NCBI GenBank assembly: GCA_938017905.1
Contig: CALIKX010000026.1
Span: 28,868-92,867 of the forward strand
Source of the DNA: an uncultured Thermoleophilia bacterium
Lineage (GTDB): Bacteria; Actinomycetota; Thermoleophilia; Miltoncostaeales; Miltoncostaeaceae
DNA length: 64,000 bases
Direction of reading: 5' to 3'
In this document: in pieces, positions 1 to 7,754 of the stretch
Layout: each line of letters begins with the position of its first letter
Numbering within the stretch: position 1 is the first letter of the stretch
Made by a program: the position numbers and the translations under genes
Notes under the pieces: model-generated
Told to the model about the DNA's origin: nothing
Databases searched by the model: none
The model's input: the letters and a program-made list of their open reading frames with translations, nothing else

Positions 1-425
1 GCGAGTCCGGCGATCACCAGCGCGGCCGCAGACGGCGAACCCTTCACCACCGGCACGGGCCCCACCGCCGAGCCGGCGAGCTCGCAGGTGATGCGCGTGA
101 GCCCCCGGTCACCCGACCACGGGATGAGCGCGACGTCCACGGTTCCGCGCGACCGCGTGCCCACCCGCACGGTTCCCGCCGGCAGCGAGCCGTCGGGGCT
201 GGCGGCGATGGCCGTTGCCAGGTCGCGCACACGCTCGGCGATGCCCCGCACCTCGTTCTCGTGGGTGCGGTGGAAGCCCCAGGCGATCAGTCCCAGCGCG
301 AGATCCAGGTCGTCGGCCGCGGGCGGACGCCCCGTGCCGCCGGCGGGATACGTGATGCGCACTGCGGCCATGCCGGCCGCGGGCATCTCGACGTCGATGC
401 GCGCCTTCGGCCGACGACGTATCAC
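1..425 (-). CDS. Hypothetical protein, C-terminus beyond window
   Basis: An open frame of 141 codons runs off the left edge, so the C-terminus is missing. I do not recognise the family. The visible part has no membrane segment and no signal peptide; a region near residues 40-60 looks helical (LIAWGFHRTHENEVRG) and is followed by beta-rich sequence. I chose the GTG at 425 because a strong Shine-Dalgarno (GGAGGGG) lies 7 nt upstream; an ATG 13 codons further in is the alternative. The gene is divergent from the HU gene. Its ribosome-binding site sits at the foot of an inverted repeat (437-457). Confidence 0.6.
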   Translation of the reverse strand, partial: MIRRRPKARIDVEMPAAGMAAVRITYPAGGTGRPPAADDLDLALGLIAWGFHRTHENEVRGIAERVRDLATAIAASPDGSLPAGTVRVGTRSRGTVDVALIPWSGDRGLTRITCELAGSAVGPVPVVKGSPSAAALVIAGL

Positions 426-436
426 GCGAAAACCCC

Positions 437-457
437 TCCGCAAAGGGATTTTGCGGA
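437..457. promoter_or_regulatory. Perfect inverted repeat between divergent genes, overlapping a ribosome-binding site
   Basis: TCCGCAAA and TTTGCGGA are perfect 8-bp arms around GGGAT. In the minus-strand transcript the 3' arm ends in GGA, the first bases of the GGAGGGG ribosome-binding site of the gene starting at 425. It could therefore be a hairpin that hides the site, or a DNA operator between the two divergent genes. Confidence 0.5.
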
Positions 458-557
458 CCCAAAACCGCTGCCGCGTCCGGATGCGCTGGTAGCGTCACCG
501 GCACTTCGCAGCGAACGCTGCAGCCTCCGCATGGAGGTCATCGAAGCGAGGAGACCC

Positions 558-836
558 ATGACCAAGGCCGACTTCGTCAAGCGCGTCGCGCGTGCAGCCG
601 ACCTCACCAACGACCAGGCGACCCGGGCTGTGCAGGCGGTCCTGGATGAGCTCGAACTTGCCCTGAAGGCCGGAGACGAGGTGCAGTTCTCCGGCTTCGG
701 CAAGTTCTCGGTGTCGCACCGTGCCGCTCGCGAGGGCGTTGACCCCCGCAACCCCGGCCAGAAGATCCAGATCCCGGCACGCAAGGTGCCGCGGTTCCAG
801 GCGGGCGCGCAGTTGAAGCGCTCCGTCGCCGGGTAG
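558..836 (+). CDS. hup: DNA-binding protein HU
   Basis: This is a 92-residue HU/IHF-family histone-like protein that bends and compacts DNA in the nucleoid. The sequence starts MTKADFVKRVA, and GDEVQFSGFGKFSV matches the conserved core. The DNA-binding beta arm contains DPRNPGQKIQIPA, and KVPRFQAG is the usual C-terminal signature. There is no lysine-rich tail of the mycobacterial/streptomycete HupB/HupS type, so it has the plain short HU architecture. The start has a good ribosome-binding site (GAGGAG) 6 nt upstream. A GC-rich hairpin follows the stop. Confidence 0.96.
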   Translation: MTKADFVKRVARAADLTNDQATRAVQAVLDELELALKAGDEVQFSGFGKFSVSHRAAREGVDPRNPGQKIQIPARKVPRFQAGAQLKRSVAG

Positions 837-850
837 TACCGACCTGCCGC

Positions 851-883
851 CGGCAGGCGGGCCCCCTGGGGGTCCGCCTGCCG
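851..883. terminator. Hairpin between hup and tRNA-Leu
   Basis: Arms 851-866 and 868-883 pair over 16 positions with one G-U wobble. No T-run follows on the + strand. Its position fits a terminator that serves both hup (+) and the convergent tRNA-Leu transcript (-). Confidence 0.6.
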
Positions 884-895
884 CGCGATTGAGGA

Positions 896-978
896 GCCGG
901 AGGCGGGAGTCGAACCCGCACGCCCCGAGGGGCCGGGGATTTTAAGTCCCCCGCGTCTACCAGTTCCGCCACTCCGGC
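896..978 (-). tRNA. tRNA-Leu (anticodon UAA)
   Basis: The minus strand folds as a class II tRNA. The acceptor pairs GCCGGAG with CTCCGGC. The D-arm has GCG/CGC, the anticodon stem GGGGA/TCCCC closes the loop CTTAAAA (anticodon TAA), there is a long variable arm (GCCCC/GGGGC), and the T-arm is GCGGG-TTCGACT-CCCGC. CCA is not encoded. The base at the discriminator position (complement of 895) reads T where leucine tRNAs almost always have A. The gene may be co-transcribed with the small gene ending at 1000. Confidence 0.93.
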
Positions 979-999
979 CGGAGAGCACACCGGGCCCCA

Positions 1000-1260
1000 T
1001 CACCGGCCGAACGTCGCCGCGCCGGGTGTCCGGTCGACCGCGGCGAGCCGGGAGTCCTCCACCCGGCGGCACCAGTCCTCGCCGAGGATCGGCCATCTGT
1101 CGAGCACCTGCTCGTGCCGGATGTGGCGGGTGTTCTCGCCCTTCGAGAAGATCATGCGCCGGTCATCCGCGGGGTCCTCGGTACGGGCCAGCGCGTCGGC
1201 CAGCCCATCCACTGCATTCACGGCGTCATCGTCGCCCGCATGCGTGCCCCCGGTGCCCAT
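1000..1260 (-). CDS. Small hypothetical protein (86 aa)
   Basis: I do not recognise this family. The protein is soluble and charged, with a central basic stretch (RRMIFSKGENTRHIRHEQ) and a tryptophan-containing end (RWPILGEDWCRRVEDSR). The start at 1260 is supported by a TAGGAT -10-like box 8 nt upstream, the leaderless arrangement seen at many genes in this window. A longer reading from 1323 would overlap the ppx-like gene and is less likely. It lies directly upstream of tRNA-Leu on the same strand. Confidence 0.5.
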   Translation of the reverse strand: MGTGGTHAGDDDAVNAVDGLADALARTEDPADDRRMIFSKGENTRHIRHEQVLDRWPILGEDWCRRVEDSRLAAVDRTPGAATFGR

Positions 1261-1294
1261 GGACGGGAATCCTATCCATCCCCCCGCACCCGGG

Positions 1295-2194
1295 TCACCC
1301 GCCCATCGAGATGGCGATCCCATCCAGGATGTCGCGCTCCGACACGATGAGTTCCCGGTCGCCCAGGGCGTCCATCGCCCCGGCGAGGATCGCGAGTCCG
1401 GGGACGATCACGTTGACCCGGTCCGGGTGCAGCCCCGGCGTCCGCGCCCGTTCCGCTTCCGCGAGGCGGGCAAGCCGGGTGAGCACGACGTCCACGTCAT
1501 CGCGGCCCACGCGCATCCCGTGGATGGCCACCGGGTCGTAGCCCCCCCGCATCACCGCCGCGACGGTCGTGACGGTGCCGGCCACGCCGACCAGCGGGCC
1601 GGCGGAGCCGAACTCCCGCGTGGCCTCGCCCACCATGGCGCGGGCCCCATCGGCGATCGCCTGCACCTCGCGGGGGTCCGGTGGTTCGCCCGTGATGCCA
1701 TCGCCCTGGCGGTTCACGCCGAGGGGCAGGCTCACCGATGCCCGCGGCCCGTCGGCATCACCGGCCACCACCTCGGTGCTTCCCCCTCCGATGTCGATCA
1801 TCCGGCACGGACCGCCGGACGGCGGCAGCACGAGCCGGGCCCCTGCGAACGACAGGGCGGCCTCACGCCGGCCGTCGATCACCTCGAGGTCCGCCCCGAG
1901 CCGGCGGCGGGCGATGGCCTGGATGGACGCGCGGTTCGGGGCCTCGCGCACCGCCGCGGTGCCGACGGCGGCCACCGGGGGGCTCCCGGCCGCCACGATA
2001 CGCACCGCGTAGTCGGCCAGGCAGGCATCCAGCCGCGATAGCGCAGCATCCGTGATCCGGCCGCCCGCGCCTGCGCCACGGCGCAGGCCGGTGACGGTCA
2101 CGGTCCTCTCCCCCACGGCGCCCCCCGGGTCCATGCGCTCCATGAGGAGCAGCCGCACCGAGTTCGAGCCGACGTCGATGACGGCGGCGCGCAT
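1295..2194 (-). CDS. ppx: Ppx/GppA-family phosphatase (exopolyphosphatase-like)
   Basis: This 299-residue protein belongs to the ASKHA-fold Ppx/GppA family, which hydrolyses polyphosphate or pppGpp. The N-terminal phosphate-binding loop is IDVGSNSVRLLL; AVGTAAVREAPN and the second glycine loop IDIGGGSTEVV follow, and GVAGTVTTVAAV sits in the C-terminal lobe. At about 300 residues it has only the two core domains, like the short actinobacterial Ppx proteins, so exopolyphosphatase is more likely than GppA. It begins 2 nt after the stop of the membrane protein at 2197-2556 and is probably co-transcribed with it. Polyphosphate kinase Ppk1 is encoded at 54156-56249. Confidence 0.9.
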   Translation of the reverse strand: MRAAVIDVGSNSVRLLLMERMDPGGAVGERTVTVTGLRRGAGAGGRITDAALSRLDACLADYAVRIVAAGSPPVAAVGTAAVREAPNRASIQAIARRRLGADLEVIDGRREAALSFAGARLVLPPSGGPCRMIDIGGGSTEVVAGDADGPRASVSLPLGVNRQGDGITGEPPDPREVQAIADGARAMVGEATREFGSAGPLVGVAGTVTTVAAVMRGGYDPVAIHGMRVGRDDVDVVLTRLARLAEAERARTPGLHPDRVNVIVPGLAILAGAMDALGDRELIVSERDILDGIAISMGG

Positions 2195-2196
2195 CC

Positions 2197-2556
2197 TTAC
2201 CGGTGGCGGTCGCGGACGAGCGCGCGCGCGCCGGCAACCCATCGCAGCGGGCCACGGATCTGCGCGATCGCGAGGGCCGCATGACGGCTGATCGCCTGCA
2301 GTTCGGCCACCGCCACGCGCAGGCGCTCGACCTCCTTGGCGAGGTCCGACGCGCCCTGCTCGGCCCGCGCGAGGCCCTGCTCGATCTGCGCGGCACTGCC
2401 CTCGATGCCGGTGAGCACCGGGGAGATGCGCCGGGTACTGGCGCCCACCCTGCGCTTCAGGAGGACGGCCCGTACGACGGCGTACGCGATTCCCGCGCCC
2501 GCGAGCACGGCGAGGGCGATCGCCGCGCCCGTGATGGTCCACCCCGTCCAGCCCAT
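2197..2556 (-). CDS. Membrane-anchored coiled-coil protein
   Basis: The 119-residue protein has one N-terminal membrane segment (about residues 7-29), a short basic stretch (LLKRRVG), and then a predicted coiled coil over roughly residues 45-95 rich in Ala, Glu and Gln. It resembles DUF948-type proteins, but I cannot assign a function. The start is set by a TAGTGT -10 box 8 nt upstream. Only 19 bp separate it from the divergent PhzF-like gene. It leads the transcript carrying the Ppx-like phosphatase. Confidence 0.65.
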   Translation of the reverse strand: MGWTGWTITGAAIALAVLAGAGIAYAVVRAVLLKRRVGASTRRISPVLTGIEGSAAQIEQGLARAEQGASDLAKEVERLRVAVAELQAISRHAALAIAQIRGPLRWVAGARALVRDRHR

Positions 2557-2575
2557 GGACTGGGACACTACCGCC
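2557..2575. promoter_or_regulatory. Overlapping divergent -10 elements
   Basis: The whole intergenic space between two divergent start codons is 19 bp. On the + strand GACACT (2564-2569) lies 6 nt before the ATG at 2576. On the - strand TAGTGT (complement of 2565-2570) lies 8 nt before the ATG at 2556. The two candidate -10 hexamers share five base pairs. Confidence 0.55.
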
Positions 2576-3421
2576 ATGGATATCCACTGGGTCGATGTCT
2601 TCGCGACCGGTCCCCTCTCGGGCAACCCCCTCGCCGTGCTCACCGGGGACCACCTGCCGTCGACCGGTCGGATGCAGGCCCTGGCCGCCGAGATCGGCCT
2701 GTCCGAGACCGTCTTCGCCGTGCCCGGGGACATGCCGCGCCTGCGCATCTTCACCCCTGCCGCCGAGATCCCCCTTGCCGGGCACCCGCTCGTGGGTGCC
2801 GCATGGGTGCTGGCCCGCATCGGATGGATCGGCGCGGAGGGGTCGCTCTCAACGGCGGGCGGCGACATCCCGGTGCGGACGCATGCGGAGGGCGCGACGA
2901 TGACGCATGCCGCACCCACGGCCCGGGGGCATGAGGATCCGGCAGTGATGGCCGCACTCCTCGGCGGCCCGGTCATGGGCACCTGCCCCATCTGGAATGC
3001 CGGGCTCCCGCAGGTCATGGCGGAGGTCACCTCCCTCGATGACCTGGCCCCCGACCACGCCGCCATCGCGGCGCGGGGTGGGTCCATGGGCTGGGCCGGG
3101 GTAAGCGCGTTCGTGCTGCAGGACAACGGTGATGGAGCGGCGCGCGCGGAGGTCCGGCACTTCGCGGACCCCATCGGGATCCATGAGGACCCGGTCACGG
3201 GCAGCGCGGCGGGGGCGCTGGGCGCGGCCCTGTTCGCGCGCAGCGGACCGGCAGCGGACGGGCTCGGGCTCACCATCCGCCAGGGTCGTCACATGGGGCG
3301 CGACGGACTCATCACCGTCACTGTGGACGCGGGTGCGCATGGCCCCGCGGCGGTCCATGTGGGAGGGGCGGTCGTCCCGGTGATGACGGGGACCATCGGC
3401 CCGGAGGCGCTCCGGGGCTAG
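2576..3421 (+). CDS. PhzF-family isomerase/epimerase-like protein
   Basis: This 281-residue protein has the diaminopimelate-epimerase-like double fold of the PhzF family. VDVFATGPLSGNPLAV opens the first domain. LSETVF carries the conserved glutamate (about residue 44) that serves as the acid/base in PhzF. IPLAGHPLVGAAWVL and EDPVTGSAAGALGAAL are the family signatures. The substrate cannot be predicted: no phenazine genes are nearby, and most PhzF homologues outside phenazine clusters are uncharacterised. The start fits a leaderless transcript. Confidence 0.88.
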   Translation: MDIHWVDVFATGPLSGNPLAVLTGDHLPSTGRMQALAAEIGLSETVFAVPGDMPRLRIFTPAAEIPLAGHPLVGAAWVLARIGWIGAEGSLSTAGGDIPVRTHAEGATMTHAAPTARGHEDPAVMAALLGGPVMGTCPIWNAGLPQVMAEVTSLDDLAPDHAAIAARGGSMGWAGVSAFVLQDNGDGAARAEVRHFADPIGIHEDPVTGSAAGALGAALFARSGPAADGLGLTIRQGRHMGRDGLITVTVDAGAHGPAAVHVGGAVVPVMTGTIGPEALRG

Positions 3422-3431
3422 GGTGACGGGG

Positions 3432-4388
3432 ATGCCCTCGCCGCCTCTCACCGACCGCCGCCTGGTGTTCGTGCTCGGCAAGGGCGGGGTGGGTAAGACC
3501 ACCGTCGCCGCGGCGCTCGCCCTGGGCCTGGCGGACCGGGGGCACCGCACCCTCCTGATCGAGGTGGCGGCGGAGACGCGCACCGCGGCGGTGTTCGGCA
3601 CAGCGCCACCGGTGGATGCGCCGGTCGAACTGCGTCCCGGGCTCTTCGCGCTGTCGGTGGACGCCGAGCAGGCCATGCAGGAGTACCTCAGCATCCAGTT
3701 GAAGGTGAGGCCGCTCGTCGAGATGATGTCCCGCAGCCGCGCCTTCCATCAGGTGACCCAGGCCGCCCCGGGTCTCGCCGAACTGGTGACCCTCGGCAAG
3801 ATCTGGGACCTCGCCACCGCGGTTCGGGATGGGCGCCCGGTGTGGGACCGGCTCGTGGTGGACGCGCCGGCCACCGGTCACGGGCTGGCCCTGCTGCAGG
3901 CGGCAGCGAGCATGCGCGACCTCGCCGGGTCGGGACCCATCAGCGATCAGGCCGATGCCATCGAGAGGGTGGTGCGGCACCCGGAAGCCACCGGCGTGGT
4001 GGTGGTGGCCATTCCCGAGGAGCTCGCGGTCACCGAAGCCGCCGAGGCGGTGGCCCTCATGCGCGAGCGCGGCGTGCCCGTCGCGTGCGCCGTCGCAAAC
4101 GCCGTGCGCACGTCGCCCTTCGGGCCCGGCGACGCCGATGTCCTACGGACGGTGCTCGGTGATCCCGCGGCCGGCCCCGCCGAGCGCGCCGCAGCCGGGG
4201 CGGCGCTCGCGACAGTGGACGGCGCCGCGCATGATGCGCGCGAGGTGCGGGCGCTCGGCGACGGCTGTGCGCTGCCGGTCGCGATGCTGCCCGCGGTACC
4301 GGACCTCGCCCCGGGGTCCGGGGGCGTCGAGCATCTCTCCGCCACGCTGATGGCCGACCCTGCACTGGGGGGCACAGGTGCCTCCTGA
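3432..4388 (+). CDS. ArsA/GET3-like P-loop ATPase, first of a pair
   Basis: This is a soluble 318-residue SIMIBI-class ATPase. The deviant Walker A motif is GKGGVGKTTVAA near the N-terminus, with LLIEVAAET after it and VVDAPATGHGLALL in the switch II region. The domain matches ArsA/anion-transporting ATPases, which actinobacteria often encode as two adjacent paralogues. I see no arsenic genes nearby, so the role is probably housekeeping rather than arsenite export. The ATG at 3432 is preferred because TAGGGT (3419-3424) lies 7 nt upstream; a GTG at 3423 is also in frame. The last 11 nt overlap the second ATPase gene. Confidence 0.85.
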   Translation: MPSPPLTDRRLVFVLGKGGVGKTTVAAALALGLADRGHRTLLIEVAAETRTAAVFGTAPPVDAPVELRPGLFALSVDAEQAMQEYLSIQLKVRPLVEMMSRSRAFHQVTQAAPGLAELVTLGKIWDLATAVRDGRPVWDRLVVDAPATGHGLALLQAAASMRDLAGSGPISDQADAIERVVRHPEATGVVVVAIPEELAVTEAAEAVALMRERGVPVACAVANAVRTSPFGPGDADVLRTVLGDPAAGPAERAAAGAALATVDGAAHDAREVRALGDGCALPVAMLPAVPDLAPGSGGVEHLSATLMADPALGGTGAS

Positions 4389-5580
4389 GGTCGACCTGAT
4401 GGCGATGCTGCGCGGGCGCCGGGTGGTGGTGGTGGCCGGCGCCGGCGGGGTGGGCAAGACCACCGTGTCCGCGGCGCTCGGACTGGGCCTGGCCGCGGCG
4501 GGTGCCCGCGTGGCGGTGGTCACCATCGACCCCGCCCGCAGGCTGGCCACGGCCCTCGGCATACCCGGGCTGGGGGATGAGCCCCATCGCGTGGACCCGG
4601 CGGTCGTGGAGGCGGCGGGCATGCGCATGGCGGGCACGCTCGATGCACTGCAGCTGGACCCACGGGCCACCTTCGACCGGCTCATCGCGCGGGAGGCGCC
4701 CGATGACGCCGCGCGTGACCGCATTCTGCGCAACCGCGTCTACCGGCACCTGTCCGGCGCAGCGGGCGCCCAGGAGTTCATGGCGGTCGAGCGGCTGCAC
4801 GAGCTCGTGGACTCAGGCGCCTATGACGTGGTCGTGCTGGACACCCCGCCCGCCCGCAACGCGCTGGACTTCCTGGACGCCCCCGAGCGGATGACGCGGT
4901 TCGTGGAGGGCCGGGGCCTGCGCCTGCTGCTGGGGCCGCGGGCAGGAGCCGGGCGCACCGGCTGGCGGGCGCTGCAGGCCGGCGGGCATATGGTGATGTC
5001 GGTGGTGGAGCGGCTCACGGGCGCGCAACTGCTGACCGACATCTCGGAGTTCCTGCAGTCATTCGACGGCATGTACCAGGGGTTCAGCAACCGCGCAGCG
5101 GCCGTGCACGACCTGCTGGCATCCGACTCCACGCGGTTCGTGGTGGTCACCGGACCGCGCCCCGAGCCGGCCTCCGAGGCCGTGGCGCTCTGGCGGCGGC
5201 TGGCGGACGAGCACTATCCGCTGGGCGCGGTCGTGGTGAACCGCGTGCACCCGGCGCCCGGCGCCACGGGCACGCCGGACGGGCTGGCCGGGCTGCTGCG
5301 TCACGCGGGCGCGCCCGATCCGGAGGGCCTGGCATCGCGCGCCGCGGCGGCGCTGGAGGCCGCGCAGGCGCGCGCCGCCGCAGATGCGCACGAGGTGGGC
5401 GCGCTCTCACATGCGCTCTCGGGACCACCACTGGCCATCGTGCCCGCACTGGCCGAGGACCCCGTGGAGGTCGCCGGGCTCGCGCAGGTCACGCGCGCCC
5501 TGGGCGACGACGCGCGCGACCCCGGCCGCGATGCCGGGGCCGCGCCGCCCCCCGATCAGGCGCGCAGGCAGACCACGTAG
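4378..5580 (+). CDS. ArsA/GET3-like P-loop ATPase, second of a pair
   Basis: The 400-residue paralogue of the preceding gene has the deviant Walker A GAGGVGKTTVSAALG, TIDPARRLATALG in switch I, and VVVLDTPPARNALDFL in switch II. The overlap with the upstream gene implies translational coupling and probably a heteromeric pair. GTG at 4378 gives the overlap; ATG at 4399 is an alternative start. The Arg/Pro/Asp-rich last 30 residues are probably disordered. The 3' end overlaps a gene remnant on the other strand (5556-5696). Confidence 0.85.
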   Translation: MPPEVDLMAMLRGRRVVVVAGAGGVGKTTVSAALGLGLAAAGARVAVVTIDPARRLATALGIPGLGDEPHRVDPAVVEAAGMRMAGTLDALQLDPRATFDRLIAREAPDDAARDRILRNRVYRHLSGAAGAQEFMAVERLHELVDSGAYDVVVLDTPPARNALDFLDAPERMTRFVEGRGLRLLLGPRAGAGRTGWRALQAGGHMVMSVVERLTGAQLLTDISEFLQSFDGMYQGFSNRAAAVHDLLASDSTRFVVVTGPRPEPASEAVALWRRLADEHYPLGAVVVNRVHPAPGATGTPDGLAGLLRHAGAPDPEGLASRAAAALEAAQARAAADAHEVGALSHALSGPPLAIVPALAEDPVEVAGLAQVTRALGDDARDPGRDAGAAPPPDQARRQTT

Positions 5581-5696
5581 GCCGAGGCCTGCACCACCTG
5601 GTTGCTCTCGTTGACCACGCCCACGTTCCCGCCCACGGGGACGCGCCCGTTGATGGGGGCCTGACCGTCGTCGGTGGCCGGGCGCGAGAACGTCAC
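5556..5696 (-). pseudogene. Probable remnant of a secreted-type protein C-terminus
   Basis: The minus strand keeps an open frame of about 46-55 codons. It ends in NESNQVVQASAYVVCLRA, followed by TGA. That ending (a short beta strand with a Cys three residues before the stop) resembles the C-termini of secreted actinobacterial proteins of several hundred residues. Upstream the frame is closed by a TGA that overlaps the end of the beta-propeller gene. It lies partly inside the end of the ATPase gene. I read it as a truncated remnant; a tiny functional gene starting at the GTG at 5696 cannot be excluded. Confidence 0.35.
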
Positions 5697-5715
5697 GTGC
5701 GCTTGGGGGTTCCCC

Positions 5716-6582
5716 TCAGCCCATCACCGCCACCACGGTGCCCTCGCGGCCCGTGGCCACCAGGTACGGCGGCGCGGGCGCACCCGCCGACACCCCGCGC
5801 AGCCCGCCCACCTCACGGCCATCCCGGAGCCCGTGGGCCGTCACGCGCTCCCCGAGCGACCGGGTGGACGAAACCAGGATGCCCTCCGACGCGGCCAGCC
5901 CCCGCCCGGCGCCCGGGGGAATGCCCACCGACGGCCGCGCGCGCCCGGGGATGACCGAGTGGAGCACGGCACGGCCACCGGCGCCCGCAATGGCGACACC
6001 GCCCGGAATCGCCGCGAGCGCCATGATGGGCTCGCCGATGGGCGACCGGGCACGCGCGTGCTCCTCGCCCCGGCGCACGAGCACCAGGTCCTCCCCGGCC
6101 CCGATCACCAGGTCGTCGCCGTCGAGCCATGCCGCCGACGACGCCCCCGCCACCGCCGCTGTCCAGTCCCGGCGGCGAGCGGCGTCCGAGCGCGCGATGA
6201 CGGTGGCACGTGGTAGCGCGACGCGCGGCCCCACCGCGGCCAGCCGCCCCCCTGGACCGGCCGCCAGCACGAGGCGCCCGGGACCGCGGGCACGCAGCCC
6301 CACCGCCGGCGCCCCGGCCGGATCCGTGATGACCAGCAGGCCGCGGCGCGGGGCCAGGGCCAGGCGGTCGGTTCCGACGGCGGCCAGTGAGCGCACGTCG
6401 GCCACGGCGATCTCCCGTGCGCCCTCCAGGTCGGGAAGCCGCGCGACCATCACGCGGCCCGGCAGGGCGACGGCCGCCCAGGCGCCGTCCGGAGACACGG
6501 CCACCGCGGATCCGGGCCACGGGCGGGTTGCCACCACCTGCACGGCGCCCGACGCCTCCACCGCCGGGTCCGGAGGGCTCAC
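5716..6582 (-). CDS. Beta-propeller-like repeat protein
   Basis: The 288-residue protein shows repeated blades with small hydrophobic strands and turns such as VAVSPDGAWAAVAL, LVITDPAGAPAVGL and AAWLDGDDLVIGAG, as in WD40/YVTN-type propellers. No signal peptide or membrane segment is visible. The GTG at 6582 overlaps the stop of the glycosyltransferase gene by 4 nt (GTGA), so the two are probably translated together. Function is unknown; the coupling suggests it works with the glycosyltransferase or its product. Confidence 0.65.
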   Translation of the reverse strand: MSPPDPAVEASGAVQVVATRPWPGSAVAVSPDGAWAAVALPGRVMVARLPDLEGAREIAVADVRSLAAVGTDRLALAPRRGLLVITDPAGAPAVGLRARGPGRLVLAAGPGGRLAAVGPRVALPRATVIARSDAARRRDWTAAVAGASSAAWLDGDDLVIGAGEDLVLVRRGEEHARARSPIGEPIMALAAIPGGVAIAGAGGRAVLHSVIPGRARPSVGIPPGAGRGLAASEGILVSSTRSLGERVTAHGLRDGREVGGLRGVSAGAPAPPYLVATGREGTVVAVMG

Positions 6583-7745
6583 GACGCCCGCATTCCCTCG
6601 TACTCGGCCTCCGCGCGCTCGGCGGTGATCTCCCACCGGAAGGCGCGGGCAGTGGCCTGCGCGTTCGCGGTGAGCCGCGCCCGCAGGTCGGGCTCGCGCA
6701 TCACGGCCACGAGCGCCTCGGCCATGGGGCCGGAATCGCCCACGGGGGTCATGAGGCAGTCGTCCCCGTCCCGCAGGAACTCGCGGAGCACGGGGATGTC
6801 GCTGGCCACCACCGGCAGCCCGCCGGCCATGGCCTCCACAACCACCAGGCCGAACCCCTCGCGCGTGGAGGGGAAGGCCAGGGCGTCGGCCGCGCGGTAC
6901 AGCGCGGGCATGTCGTCGTCGGCCACCACCCCGATGCGCGCGACATGCGCATCAGGTGACGGGTACGGCCCCTCGCGCACGCGCAGGCCCAGGCGTGCGG
7001 CGTCGTCCTTCCATGCCGCGAGGTGGACCGGTTCCGCATACAGGCCGTCGCCCCCGGCGACGACCAGCAGGGCGTCGTCCGGCAGGCGTCCGCGGGCGCG
7101 GGCGAAGGCCTCGAGGAGCACGCGGCCCCCCTTGCGGGGTTGCACGCCGCCAAGCGCGAGGATTACGGGACGCATGCCCCAGCCGAAGCGCTCCCCCGCC
7201 CGGCGTCGGTCCAGTGGGCAGTGGGCGAAGCGCGCGAAGTCCACGCCGTTGGGCACCACCTCGGCCTGCACGCCGAACTCCGATGCCAGGCGCGCGGCCC
7301 AGAAGGCCGACACCGCCAGGCAGCGGTCGACGTCCTGGATGGACGCGCGCTGACACTCCTCGAGGACGTCGTCCTGGAAGACCTCGACGTGATGGACGGT
7401 GCGGACCACGTGCGGGATGACGCCCTCGGCCCGGAGGTCCAGCAGGGCACGCGCGGACACCATGTCCTGCGCATGGTGGATGTCCACCGGGGCCGCGTGC
7501 CGCAATGCCGCGGCGAGGGCCGAGGCCCCACGGACCACCCGCTGCGCGACTCCCTCACCGGGCTCCGGCATCAGCGGTACCTGATGCAGCGCCACGCCGG
7601 GCCCCACGGCGAGGCCCGACCCGCCGATGGTGAGCGCCCACAGCTCCACCCGGTGCCCGCGCGCGGCGAGTTCCTCGGCGAGCCTGCGCGCATGCACCGC
7701 GCCGCCCCGGGGCATGGCCGAGTACGTCGCGATCCGCACCCGCAT
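6579..7745 (-). CDS. GT4 glycosyltransferase, MSMEG_0565-like
   Basis: This 388-residue GT-B fold glycosyltransferase has the N-terminal acceptor domain opening ATYSAMPRGGAVHARRLAEE and a family-4 donor domain with LALGGVQPRKGG, the VVADDDMPALYRAADALAFP loop and the EGFGLVVVEAMA nucleotide-sugar motif. The PRGG start, the HAQD and VRTVHH motifs and the length recall the MSMEG_0565 family, but the rest of that family's usual nitrilase cluster is not in this window. It follows the FdrA-like gene by 9 nt and is coupled to the propeller gene. The acceptor is unknown. Confidence 0.85.
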   Translation of the reverse strand: MRVRIATYSAMPRGGAVHARRLAEELAARGHRVELWALTIGGSGLAVGPGVALHQVPLMPEPGEGVAQRVVRGASALAAALRHAAPVDIHHAQDMVSARALLDLRAEGVIPHVVRTVHHVEVFQDDVLEECQRASIQDVDRCLAVSAFWAARLASEFGVQAEVVPNGVDFARFAHCPLDRRRAGERFGWGMRPVILALGGVQPRKGGRVLLEAFARARGRLPDDALLVVAGGDGLYAEPVHLAAWKDDAARLGLRVREGPYPSPDAHVARIGVVADDDMPALYRAADALAFPSTREGFGLVVVEAMAGGLPVVASDIPVLREFLRDGDDCLMTPVGDSGPMAEALVAVMREPDLRARLTANAQATARAFRWEITAERAEAEYEGMRAS

Positions 7746-7754
7746 CGGGGTCCC

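Noticed and set aside
2336..2575. N-terminal extension of the PhzF-like protein
   Set aside because: The extension would run antisense through the coiled-coil gene and has no PhzF homology; the family starts at MDIHWVDVF.
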